Shown here: one piece after another, positions 33,290-41,031 of the stretch
How the letters are laid out: the number at the start of each line of letters is the position of its first letter
Position numbering within the stretch: position 1 is the stretch's first letter
Source: Pyxidicoccus fallax
Lineage (GTDB): Bacteria > Myxococcota > Myxococcia > Myxococcales > Myxococcaceae
Reading direction: 5' to 3'
DNA length: 44,531 bases
NCBI RefSeq assembly: GCF_012933655.1
Contig: NZ_JABBJJ010000064.1
Span: 1-44,531, forward strand
Translations under genes and position numbers: made by a program
Notes under the pieces: model-generated
What the model saw: the letters and a program-made list of their open reading frames with translations, nothing else
Told to the model about the DNA's origin: nothing
Databases searched by the model: none

Positions 33290-34426
33290 CTACCGCCCGA
33301 ACAGCCCGCGGCGCTTCTGCTGCGTCTTGCCGCCCTGCGCGCGCGACAGGCGCTCGCCGAGGATGCGGCTCATCTCCAGCGCCACCACCGGGTTGGCCAT
33401 GACGACGCTGCGGAAGTCCTCGCGGCCCACCGCGGCCAGCTCGCACGGGGTGGACGTCACCGCCGTGGCCGTGCGCGGCTCGCCCGTCAGGAGCGCCAGC
33501 TCGCCGAAGAAGCCGCCCGGCTTCACCGAGGCCACCGCCTGGCCCGTGCCGTCCTTCAGCAGCACCTCGCCCGACAGCACCACGTAGAACGTCTCGCCCG
33601 CGTCTCCCTGGCGGAACAGCTCCGCGCCCGCGGGGTGCTGGAGGTGCTCGGCGCCGCGCGCCACCGCCTCCAGCTCGTCGCCGCTCAGCGGCGCGAGGAA
33701 GTCCACCTTGCGCAGCGTGGTCGCCAGCACCGAGCTGTCCCCCACGCCCACGAGCGGCTCCGCGCTGAGGAACTCCACCGCGGCCGACAGCTGCGAGCGC
33801 CGCGACACCATGATGACGGTGTGGCCCGCGCGCAGCACCGTGCTGCCCTCCGGCAGCGTGGCCCGGCCCTGCGGGTCCACCACGCCGATGAAGACGCACT
33901 CGCGCGGGAAGCCCGGCGTGGCGCGCACCTGCGCCACCGTCAGCCCCGCCACCCGCGCACGCAGGGGCAGCGCCAGCTCGAACAGCAGCGTGTCCCCGTC
34001 GCCCAGCGGCAGCGTGCCGGCCACCTGCGGGAAGTCGATGGCCGTGGTCATCTTCGCCACCACCACCTCCGCCTCCGCCACCAGCTCCTTCACGCCGGCC
34101 AGCCGGTATGCCTCGCGGTAGCTGGTGTCGAGCATGCGCACCATGATGCGCGCGGTGGACGCGCTGCGCACCAGCATGGCGAAGGCGAGGTTCTCCGAGT
34201 CGCGCGCCAGCACGCCCGCCGCCACGTCCGCCGAGACGATGCCCGCCGCCGCCAGCACCTGGGGGTTGGTCGCGTCACCGCACACCGTCACCGCGCCCAC
34301 CTCCTCGAAGATGCGGTTGCAGACGGTGGCGTCCCGCTCGATGACGGTGACGGTGTGCTGCTCGGCCACCAGCCGCTGCGCCAGCACGCTGCCCACCCGG
34401 CCTCCGCCCGCGATGACAATCTTCAC
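33290..34426 (-). CDS. TrkA-like RCK protein fused to a cyclic-nucleotide-binding domain
   Basis: The 378-residue cytoplasmic protein has an RCK-N Rossmann domain (residues 1-118; GGGRVGSVLAQRLV, then TVIERD), an RCK-C domain (about 140-220) and a C-terminal cyclic-nucleotide-binding domain (about 235-350) with the phosphate-binding cassette GGFFGELALLTGEPRTATA. RCK proteins gate K+ transport in response to NAD(H) or c-di-AMP; the added domain suggests cAMP or cGMP control. The start overlaps the CPA1 antiporter stop by 4 bases, so it is very probably that antiporter's regulatory subunit. The order RCK plus cNMP domain in one chain is uncommon for TrkA. Confidence 0.92.
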   Translation of the reverse strand: MKIVIAGGGRVGSVLAQRLVAEQHTVTVIERDATVCNRIFEEVGAVTVCGDATNPQVLAAAGIVSADVAAGVLARDSENLAFAMLVRSASTARIMVRMLDTSYREAYRLAGVKELVAEAEVVVAKMTTAIDFPQVAGTLPLGDGDTLLFELALPLRARVAGLTVAQVRATPGFPRECVFIGVVDPQGRATLPEGSTVLRAGHTVIMVSRRSQLSAAVEFLSAEPLVGVGDSSVLATTLRKVDFLAPLSGDELEAVARGAEHLQHPAGAELFRQGDAGETFYVVLSGEVLLKDGTGQAVASVKPGGFFGELALLTGEPRTATAVTSTPCELAAVGREDFRSVVMANPVVALEMSRILGERLSRAQGGKTQQKRRGLFGR

Positions 34427-35997
34427 GACGCCTTCCTCCCGTGGCTCTCGGCGCCCGTGTCGCCGTGCAGCACCTTCTCCAACGACAGCGTCCGCTCATC
34501 CAGCTGCGCCAGCATGTGCTCCGCGGTGGCCTCGGGGATGAGGCCGTTGCGCCGCGCGCCCTGCAGCGCGGTGCGCTCCGCGTCGATGAGCCGCCGGCGC
34601 ATGGCGATGAGGTCCTTGGCGCCCTGCGCGAGGTGCTGCTCGCTGATGCGCCGCAGCTCCCGCTCGGCGCGGGCGATGTTGACCTGGTACTCGCTGCGCA
34701 GGTGGTCATACGCGCCGCGGGGCAGCAGGCCCTGCTCGTGCAGCACCTCCAGTTCCTGGTGGGCCGCGCGGCTGGCGATGAGGCGCCCGCGCTGCTCGGA
34801 CATGGCCAGCGCCACCTCGTCCTGCTGGAAGAGGCCCAGCCACTTGAGCACCTGGGTGAGCATCAGCCCCTGGCCCACCAGCGACACCAGCGTGACGCCG
34901 AAGGCGATGGCCACGAGCTGGTCCCTGGCGGGCGTGGCCGCCGGAAGGCCCAGCGCGAGGCCGATGGACAGCGCGCCCTTGATGTTGCCGGCGATGAAGA
35001 CGTGCTGCCAGCGCGGCGGCACCGTCTCCGCCGGGCGTACGAGGCGCAGCAGCAGGAAGGGAAGGTAGATGGCCACCGCGCGGCCGATGAACACCGCCAC
35101 CACCGCCAGCAATGTCTCCGGGATGTGGCCGCGCAGCGTCTCCGGCTTCGTGGTGAGCCCCACCGCGAGGAACAGGAAGGTGTTCACCCCAAAGGTGGTG
35201 TACTCCCAGAAGGAGTGGATGGCCACCTGGCTCTGCGGGGGCGTGTCGCGCCGCAGGGTGACGCCGACGACGAGGCCCGCGGTGACGGCGGAGATGGCGC
35301 CGGACAGGTGGAACTGCTCGGCCGCCACGAACGAGGCCAGCGCCACGGCCGTGGTCACCATGATTTCGGCCAGCGGGTCCTCGGTGCGGCGGATGATGAA
35401 GCCACCCAGGAGGCCCAGCGCGAGCCCCACCACCGCGCCACCCACCGAGGCCAGGAGGATGCGCGCGCCCAGCAGCGGCAGCGACGGCGTCGCGGCCCCG
35501 GCCACCACCGCGGCGATGGCCGCGTAGGCCACCAGCGCGGTGCCGTCGTTGAAGAGGCTCTCCCCCTGGATGATGCCCGACAGGCGCGCGGGCACGGGGG
35601 CGCGGCGGAAGGCGTAGAGGATGGAGACGGTGTCCGTCACCGACAGCAGCGCGCCCAGCAGCATCGCGGGCCAGATGGGCAGCCCGACGAGGAGGTGCAG
35701 CGCGGTGCCGGTGCCGCCGATGGCCAGGGCCATGCCCAGCGTGGACAGCACGAGGATGGGCAGGGCGTTGGCGCGGATGCCGCCGAGGTCCGCCATGATG
35801 CCGCCCTCGAACAGGAGCGCTGGCAGGCAGACGAGGAACACCACCTCCGGATTGAGGGGTGGCACGCCGGGGAGGAGGTTGCCCACGGAGATGAGCAAGC
35901 CTCCCACGACCAGTGCGACGTTATAGGGCAGCCGCGCGCGCTTGGCGGCGATGGCCAGGACGATGGCCGCCACCATCAACCCGATGACCAGGGGCAT
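34423..35997 (-). CDS. CPA1 sodium(potassium)/proton antiporter (NhaP-like)
   Basis: The 524-residue protein has about 12 TM helices over residues 1-405, with CPA1 landmarks VCLPALLFEGGI, ALLSVTDTVSILYAFRR, SLFNDGTALVAYAAI (the transport Asp/Asn pair region) and NIKGALSIGLALGLP. The C-terminal 110 residues are a soluble helical domain (RSEYQVNIARAERELRRISE, then a coiled stretch) that may receive the RCK protein encoded next (4-base overlap). It exports Na+ or K+ in exchange for H+. The start is ATG 35997; a GTG at 36009 four codons upstream is an alternative, neither having a strong ribosome site. Confidence 0.92.
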   Translation of the reverse strand: MPLVIGLMVAAIVLAIAAKRARLPYNVALVVGGLLISVGNLLPGVPPLNPEVVFLVCLPALLFEGGIMADLGGIRANALPILVLSTLGMALAIGGTGTALHLLVGLPIWPAMLLGALLSVTDTVSILYAFRRAPVPARLSGIIQGESLFNDGTALVAYAAIAAVVAGAATPSLPLLGARILLASVGGAVVGLALGLLGGFIIRRTEDPLAEIMVTTAVALASFVAAEQFHLSGAISAVTAGLVVGVTLRRDTPPQSQVAIHSFWEYTTFGVNTFLFLAVGLTTKPETLRGHIPETLLAVVAVFIGRAVAIYLPFLLLRLVRPAETVPPRWQHVFIAGNIKGALSIGLALGLPAATPARDQLVAIAFGVTLVSLVGQGLMLTQVLKWLGLFQQDEVALAMSEQRGRLIASRAAHQELEVLHEQGLLPRGAYDHLRSEYQVNIARAERELRRISEQHLAQGAKDLIAMRRRLIDAERTALQGARRNGLIPEATAEHMLAQLDERTLSLEKVLHGDTGAESHGRKAS

Positions 35998-36086
35998 CTC
36001 TAGGTGCACGCCCCGAGTCTTCCAGAACCGGGCCGCCAGTGCACGGGGGGCCTGCGCCGGGCCGCCCGCACCCCGCGGGGCGGGCG

Positions 36087-37253
36087 TCAGCGCTTCAGGC
36101 GGAGGATGAGGTCCTTGCGCGGGCCGCAGTCCCCGCGCCCGTCGCAGTTGCTGGTGGTGACGTAGAGGTGGCCGTCCGACCCCATGCTCACCTCGCGCAG
36201 CCGGCCGTACGTGTCGCGCAGGTACACCTCGTGCCGGGCCACGCGGGCCGGGTTGTCCGCGGAGAACTCCACGCGGTGCAGGTGCTGGGAGCGCAGCGTG
36301 CCGATGAAGAGCGAGCCCCGCCACTCGGGGATGGCGGTGCCGGTGTAGAGCGCGGCGCCCCCGGGAGGCATGGCGTCCCCGAAGGTGAGCGACGGTGTCA
36401 CCTGGCCCTCGCGCGTCTCGCACGCGTAGATGCCGGGCCAGCCCAGGTTGGCCCCGGGCCGGGCGAGGCTCACCTCGTCATGGCCGCGCCGCATCGTCTC
36501 GCCGCTGGGCCCGTGGTCGGTGACGTACAGCGTGTTTGCATCCTTCCAGTCCCAGCCCTGCAGGTTGCGGATGCCGGTGAGATACGCGGGCGAGCTGGGG
36601 AAGGGGTTGTCCTGGGGCACCTGGCCCTCGGGCGTCAGGCGGAGCAGCTTGCCGGCCGGGTCGTTGACGTCCTGGGAGCGGTCCGGGTCCCTCGCGTCGC
36701 CGGTGCCGGCGTAGAGCATGCCGTCCGGGCCGAAGCGCAGGCGTCCGCCGTCGTGGTACGTGGCGGAGGGGATGCCGCCGAAGATGACGCGGTCGAAGGT
36801 GGCGGTGGTGCGGTCCTCGGACAGCGTCCACCGCTCGATGCGGTTCTCCTCGCGGCCTCCGGCGTCGGTGGTGACGTACACGTAGAACTGGCGATGGGTG
36901 GCGAAGTCCGGGTGCGCGGCGATGCCGAGCAGGCCGCCCTCGTCGGCGCGGGTGATGCGCACGGTGGCCACGGGCGTGGGCTGGAGGACGCCGCCCTTGA
37001 GCAGGCGCACGCGGCCGGGCCGCTCGGTGACGAGCGCGTCGCCGCCGGGCAGCCAGGCGATGCCCCAGGGCACCTCGAGTCCCTCGGCGACGACCTCCAC
37101 GTCGAAGGGCACGGTGCCGTCGGCGCCCCAGTCGTCCTCCACGCGGATGCAGTCCTCGGGGCTGGCGGTGCCCTGGGCCTGACTCTTCCGGCAGGCGGAG
37201 GCACAGAGGGCGAGCACCACGAGGGAGGAGAGGAGCAGGCGGGAGGCGCGCAT
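36087..37253 (-). CDS. PQQ-dependent sugar dehydrogenase (aldose dehydrogenase, Gdh-B family)
   Basis: The 388-residue exported enzyme has a signal ending LCASAC, a lipobox, so it is probably a periplasmic lipoprotein. The six-bladed propeller of the soluble glucose or aldose dehydrogenase family is recognisable: VVAEGLEVPWGIAWLPGGDA, EGGLLGIAAHPDF, the active-site block TYHDGGRLRFGPDGMLYAGTGD (likely catalytic His in YHDGG), NPAGK-like DPAGKLLRLTPEG, and the GIRNLQGWDW blade. It oxidises aldoses in the periplasm with bound PQQ; a PQQ synthesis locus is not in the window. The longer upstream frame to 37445 is rejected, since the signal peptide fixes the start. It is divergent from the PfpI gene. 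Confidence 0.92.
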   Translation of the reverse strand: MRASRLLLSSLVVLALCASACRKSQAQGTASPEDCIRVEDDWGADGTVPFDVEVVAEGLEVPWGIAWLPGGDALVTERPGRVRLLKGGVLQPTPVATVRITRADEGGLLGIAAHPDFATHRQFYVYVTTDAGGREENRIERWTLSEDRTTATFDRVIFGGIPSATYHDGGRLRFGPDGMLYAGTGDARDPDRSQDVNDPAGKLLRLTPEGQVPQDNPFPSSPAYLTGIRNLQGWDWKDANTLYVTDHGPSGETMRRGHDEVSLARPGANLGWPGIYACETREGQVTPSLTFGDAMPPGGAALYTGTAIPEWRGSLFIGTLRSQHLHRVEFSADNPARVARHEVYLRDTYGRLREVSMGSDGHLYVTTSNCDGRGDCGPRKDLILRLKR

Positions 37254-37468
37254 GGGGCGATTAATGTCCGCCGCGAGCGGTTGCGCCAGGGGAAGCGCGC
37301 GGCGGCATCGCGGAGCGGACGGCCGGGGTGGGGACGGCACGCGCGGCCTGGAGGGAGGGCGGGCGAGCGAGCCACCCGAGGCCCGTGTGCCTGCCTCCGC
37401 GTTGGTGGCGGCGAAGGCCGTGGGCACCTTCTCCGGACGGAACATCCATTCATTCCAGGAGGCGACCC

Positions 37469-38050
37469 ATGGCGCGCATCGCGTTCATCGTGGACAGCGA
37501 TTTCGAGGACTCGGAGTTTCGCGTGCCCTACGACGCCGTGACGAAGGCCGGCCACGAGGCGGTCATCATCGGCGTCGAGGCGGGCAAGGAGCTCAAGGGC
37601 AAGAAGGGCAAGGAGACGATTCGCGCCGAGAAGGCCGTGAAGGAGGTCTCCGCGAAGGACTTCGACGCGCTGGTGATTCCGGGCGGCTACTCGCCGGACC
37701 ACCTGCGCATGGACATCGGCATGGTGGGCTTCGTCCGGGACTTCTTCCGCGTGGACAAGCCCATCGCCGCCATCTGCCATGCGGGGTGGATGCTGGTGGA
37801 GGCGGACATCGCGGACGGGCGCACCTTGACGTCGTGGCCCTCCATCAAGACGGACCTGCTCAACGCGGGCGCGCGCTGGGTGGACCGCGAGGTGGTGGAG
37901 GACGGCAACCTCATCACCTCGCGCAACCCGGGGGACCTGCCGGCCTTCAGCGAGGCGCTGCTGCGCCAGGTGTCCGGTGGCATCGCCGCGCGGCTGGAGT
38001 CGCCGCTCGCTCCCGAGGCCGCTTCGGACCAGCCGCCCACGGTGCACTGA
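37469..38050 (+). CDS. PfpI/DJ-1-family protein (type 1 glutamine amidotransferase-like)
   Basis: The 193-residue cytoplasmic protein matches the PfpI/YhbO branch of the DJ-1 superfamily: ARIAFIVDSDFEDSEFRVPY at the start (acid E13 or D14 region), FDALVIPGGYSPDHLRMD, and the nucleophile elbow AAICHAGWML with C103-H104. Members are reported as proteases or glyoxalase/deglycase stress proteins. ATG 37469 has a CCAGGAGG ribosome site. It shares a 215-base divergent promoter region with the PQQ sugar dehydrogenase. A short tail after residue 175 is disordered. Confidence 0.93.
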   Translation: MARIAFIVDSDFEDSEFRVPYDAVTKAGHEAVIIGVEAGKELKGKKGKETIRAEKAVKEVSAKDFDALVIPGGYSPDHLRMDIGMVGFVRDFFRVDKPIAAICHAGWMLVEADIADGRTLTSWPSIKTDLLNAGARWVDREVVEDGNLITSRNPGDLPAFSEALLRQVSGGIAARLESPLAPEAASDQPPTVH

Positions 38051-38203
38051 CGGGGCCTCGCGCCCGTGTGTTGGAGGCGGAACTTCCACCTGCCCTGATG
38101 AGCGGGGGGCAGGCCGCCGGCTCCATGTACACCCATTCGCCCTGCCGGCCCCCGGACTCCCGGGTGGCCGGCGGTGTCGTTTCGGGCGCGTGGGGGTGGC
38201 GGG

Positions 38204-39592
38204 ATGCGGGCGAGGGCATGGTGGCTGGTGGCGACCGTGGGGATTGCCGGGTGCGGGGGCCTGCCGGAGGACACGGCGCCGGAGCCCGAAGAGGAGGAGC
38301 TGGGCACGCTGCGGCAGGCGGAGGCCACGGGCCCGGTGGCGTGGGTACGGTTTGGCCGGAGCGAGGGCGAGGAGCTGGGCTCCGCCGTCGCGCAGGACCG
38401 GGACGGCAACGTGCTCACCACGGTGGTCTTCTCCGGCGGCACGGACCTGGGCACAGGCCCGCTGGGCTCGGGTGACCCGGAGGTTCCGGGGCTGGTGCTG
38501 GCGAAGCACTCGCCCGGTGGGCGGCTCTTGTGGACGCGGGTGTTCCAGGGGCGCGCGGGCGGCCTGCTGGCGGTGGACGCTCTGGGCACGGACCGGGAGC
38601 GGAACGTGCTGTTCGCGGGCTGGAGCGAGGCCGGCGCGGACCTGCGGGCGGGCGAGCTGGCTCCGCCGGTGACGCTGGAAGGGGCCTTCATCGGGAAGCT
38701 GGACCGCGATGGGCGGCTGCTCTGGGTGAAGACGCTGGCGGGAGACGCGGCCTTCCTCGCGAACGGGGTGGTGACGGACCGCGCCGGCAACGTGTTCGTG
38801 TCCGGCTCCGTGTACGAGGGGAGCCTGGACTTGGGTGGACGGGTGCTGACGGCGACGGGGCTGCGGGCCTTCGTGGCGAAGTACGGCGCGGATGGGACGC
38901 TGAAGTGGTTGTACGCGGCAGGAGAGTCCACGCAGGCTGGCGGTGTCGCGCTGGACGAAGTGGGAGATGCGTACTTCTGCGGCACCGCGCCGGATGAGGG
39001 TGGCACCGGCACGCGGACGCGGCTGTGGCGGCTCGACTCGGCCTCGGGCGCGGTGGTGTGGACGAACGGGCTGGACGACGGGGACTGCACGGGTGTGGCG
39101 GTGCACGGCAACCGCGTGGTGATGACGGGGAGCTTCCTCGAGTCCTTCACGTTCGGAGGGAGGACGTACCGCGCGTCAGAGACGCCGGGGGTGATGGACT
39201 CGGATGCCTTCGTGGTGGCGTACACGCTGGCGGGCGAGGAGCGCTGGGCGCGCAACTTCGCCCGGGTGGGCACGGGCGTGGCGATGGACCAGGACGATGG
39301 AGTGCTCGTCACGGGGCACTACGAGAGCGGCAACCGGGTCGGCGGTGCGGTGCTGCCGGGAGTGCCGGGCTCCATCGACAACCTGTTCGTCATGAAGCTG
39401 GACCGCATCGACGGTGCGCCGCGGTGGGTGCGCGGCCTGCCGTCCACGGCGGCGCTGGCGCTGGATGTCTCCGTGTCTCGCGAGGGCGAGGGCGTGCTCG
39501 TGGGTGCGTTCGGCGGGCCCACGGATTTCGGAGGTGGAAGCGTGAGCCCGGCGGGGAACTACGACGCGTTCATCCTCAGGCTGGGGGAGTGA
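38204..39592 (+). CDS. Lipoprotein with SBBP-type beta-propeller repeats
   Basis: The 462-residue protein has a lipoprotein signal (WWLVATVGIAGC), an acidic linker (EPEEEE) and then a series of propeller blades typical of myxobacterial surface lipoproteins. The blades recur as (S/A)-x-A-x-D-x-x-G-N-(V/A)-(F/L)-V-(S/T)-G-x-x-x-G-x-x-D-(F/L)-G-G: AVAQDRDGNVLTTVVFSGGTDLG, VVTDRAGNVFVSGSVYEGSLDLG, VALDEVGDAYFCGT, VAVHGNRVVMTGSFLESFTFGG, VAMDQDDGVLVTGHYESG and VSVSREGEGVLVGAF. Its 3' end overlaps the convergent HipA-like gene by 17 bases. Confidence 0.88.
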   Translation: MRARAWWLVATVGIAGCGGLPEDTAPEPEEEELGTLRQAEATGPVAWVRFGRSEGEELGSAVAQDRDGNVLTTVVFSGGTDLGTGPLGSGDPEVPGLVLAKHSPGGRLLWTRVFQGRAGGLLAVDALGTDRERNVLFAGWSEAGADLRAGELAPPVTLEGAFIGKLDRDGRLLWVKTLAGDAAFLANGVVTDRAGNVFVSGSVYEGSLDLGGRVLTATGLRAFVAKYGADGTLKWLYAAGESTQAGGVALDEVGDAYFCGTAPDEGGTGTRTRLWRLDSASGAVVWTNGLDDGDCTGVAVHGNRVVMTGSFLESFTFGGRTYRASETPGVMDSDAFVVAYTLAGEERWARNFARVGTGVAMDQDDGVLVTGHYESGNRVGGAVLPGVPGSIDNLFVMKLDRIDGAPRWVRGLPSTAALALDVSVSREGEGVLVGAFGGPTDFGGGSVSPAGNYDAFILRLGE

Positions 39593-40730
39593 AGGGCGTG
39601 CGCTGCATGAGTGCGGCGACCGCTTCTCCATTCCGTGCGCAGTGCTCGCGAAGTGAGTCGCCGAGGGTGGGCTCGCGAGCCAGCCGCGCCCAGTACGCCA
39701 CCGCGTGACGGGCGGCATCAGCCCAGACATCGAGGGTGTCCGCGGTGGGCGGCAGCGGCTCGAAGGGTCGGTCGATGACGCTCGTTCCCACGGGCGCGAA
39801 CACCATCGGCAGCATGTCGTAGACCGGCGCGAGCCTGAAGCGCTTCGGTCCCTCCACGAAGAAGGAAACGTTGCCGAAGTGCCGGTCGGTGTTGCCGATG
39901 AGCTGCCCGAAGGTGTCGAGCCAGCGGATGCGCCGGGCGTCTTCCTCGGAGATGAAGCGGGCCTCGAACATGCGCGTTGCCGCTCGGGTCCAGGTGTCGC
40001 GGTGGCCGAAGTACTCGTCGTCGATGGCACCCAGTGACAGCAGGGCCTTCCTCCCGCGCACGCCGACGCGGTCGAAGCGCTCGACCTCCAGGAACCGGTA
40101 GCTGCCCAGGTCCAGGGTGAGCGCGGACGCGGCGGGAATCGCGGCCGCGCGGACCGCTTCGAGCGCGAGGCGCTCGCAGGTCAGCAGGTCCCTCCACCGC
40201 CGCGCGGTGGCGCCCTCATCGCCTCCCGCGAACTTCACCAGGACATGACGGCCTTCCGCATACGTGAGGAACTTGGGCTGCTCGCCGCCAATCAATGCGC
40301 CGGGCTGCCCTGTCAGGGCGGCTCGGGTCAGCTCGGGGTAGCTGTCGCGATGCGCGGAGCGGGGCTCCTGCGCGAGGAAGCGGTTCAGCGACTCGTCACC
40401 GAGGATGTGGTCGCCGACGCAGTCCTCTCCCCGCCGTGCGAGGGCGATGAGTCGGTGGGCATCACTCCAGTCCGTGATGCGAGCGGGAAGGCACAGCTCC
40501 GGGTGCATCGAGGTGAAGCTCCGGCCAACGTAGCCTTGTGGGCTCATGTCCGCCGCGGAGGGTGGCAGTCCCTCGAAGAACTCGCCGTCGCCCTCCGTGT
40601 ATTCGAGCCAGTGCCGACCGCCCGCGAGCAGATGCAACACGCCATAGGGCCGCACGTGACCCGCTTCATTCACACGGTGGATGGGCAGCCGTGTCCCCAG
40701 GTCTGGCAGGTTCCGGGTACCCGTGTCCAT
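39576..40730 (-). CDS. HipA-family kinase of the YjjJ type, lacking the N-terminal HTH
   Basis: The 384-residue protein has the HipA serine/threonine kinase core: GGEQPKF (148-154), a kinase Lys in HVLVKF (K166), the catalytic loop GNTDRHFGN (279-287, D282) and the metal-binding YD (304-305). The opening GTRLPIHRVNEAG and AADMSPQGYVGR-x6-HPEL match the YjjJ subfamily, which normally begins with an HTH of about 80 residues. I find no HTH in any of the three frames upstream; the frame runs open to 41075 but into the divergent Fic gene. ATG 40730 is the first in-frame Met before the conserved part. It is divergent from Fic; the codon bias is weaker than in neighbours. Confidence 0.85.
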   Translation of the reverse strand: MDTGTRNLPDLGTRLPIHRVNEAGHVRPYGVLHLLAGGRHWLEYTEGDGEFFEGLPPSAADMSPQGYVGRSFTSMHPELCLPARITDWSDAHRLIALARRGEDCVGDHILGDESLNRFLAQEPRSAHRDSYPELTRAALTGQPGALIGGEQPKFLTYAEGRHVLVKFAGGDEGATARRWRDLLTCERLALEAVRAAAIPAASALTLDLGSYRFLEVERFDRVGVRGRKALLSLGAIDDEYFGHRDTWTRAATRMFEARFISEEDARRIRWLDTFGQLIGNTDRHFGNVSFFVEGPKRFRLAPVYDMLPMVFAPVGTSVIDRPFEPLPPTADTLDVWADAARHAVAYWARLAREPTLGDSLREHCARNGEAVAALMQRTPFTPPA

Positions 40731-40859
40731 TTGGCGTAGGAGCAACGACGAGCCCTCCCATGCGCATCGGCTTCGCTTCAGCCATCTTGAGCACTTCGCC
40801 GGGATGCTTTCGAGCCGAGGCCCCCTTGCACGATTGCGTCCTGGCCAGGCACGTTGTCG

Positions 40860-40900
40860 CCTAACGATTTCCTGTAGGGAGGGCTGATTCCTAATGATTT
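40860..40900. promoter_or_regulatory. Two direct repeats, spaced 30 bp
   Basis: CCTAACGATTT (40860-40870) and CCTAATGATTT (40890-40900) differ at one base and are exactly 30 bases apart, about three turns of DNA, so a regulator could contact both from one side. They lie about 130-170 bases upstream of both the HipA-like and the Fic start codons. Confidence 0.5.
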
Positions 40901-40969
40901 TTACAAAAACGTAGCGGAGATCCTCCACTATAGGCCGCGCGCTATCTGTTTCTTCAACGCACCCCAGGA

Positions 40970-40987
40970 CTTGCAACTGAGTGCAAG
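40970..40987. promoter_or_regulatory. Palindrome in front of the Fic gene
   Basis: CTTGCAACTGAGTGCAAG has perfect 6-bp arms (CTTGCA/TGCAAG) around ACTGAG, 45 bases before the Fic start. A further TGCAA follows at 40995. This is a plausible operator for autoregulation or for a dedicated repressor. Confidence 0.5.
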
Positions 40988-41031
40988 CTGTGTGTGCAAA
41001 TGTCCCACCTGTGTTTGGGAGGGCTCCAGGG

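Larger units (their letters stand above)
40731..41031. other. AT-richer 300-bp region between the HipA-like and Fic genes
   Basis: It has no supported gene. It is noticeably AT-richer than the window (for example GATTTTTACAAAAACG near 40900) and holds the two promoters of the divergent genes, a pair of 11-bp direct repeats 30 bases apart and a perfect 6-bp-arm palindrome. I could not identify -35/-10 boxes with confidence. Confidence 0.6.

Noticed and set aside
40731..41031. An HTH antitoxin or HipB gene for the HipA-like kinase
   Set aside because: No open frame with an HTH signature in any of the six frames; the available frames are short and AT-rich.
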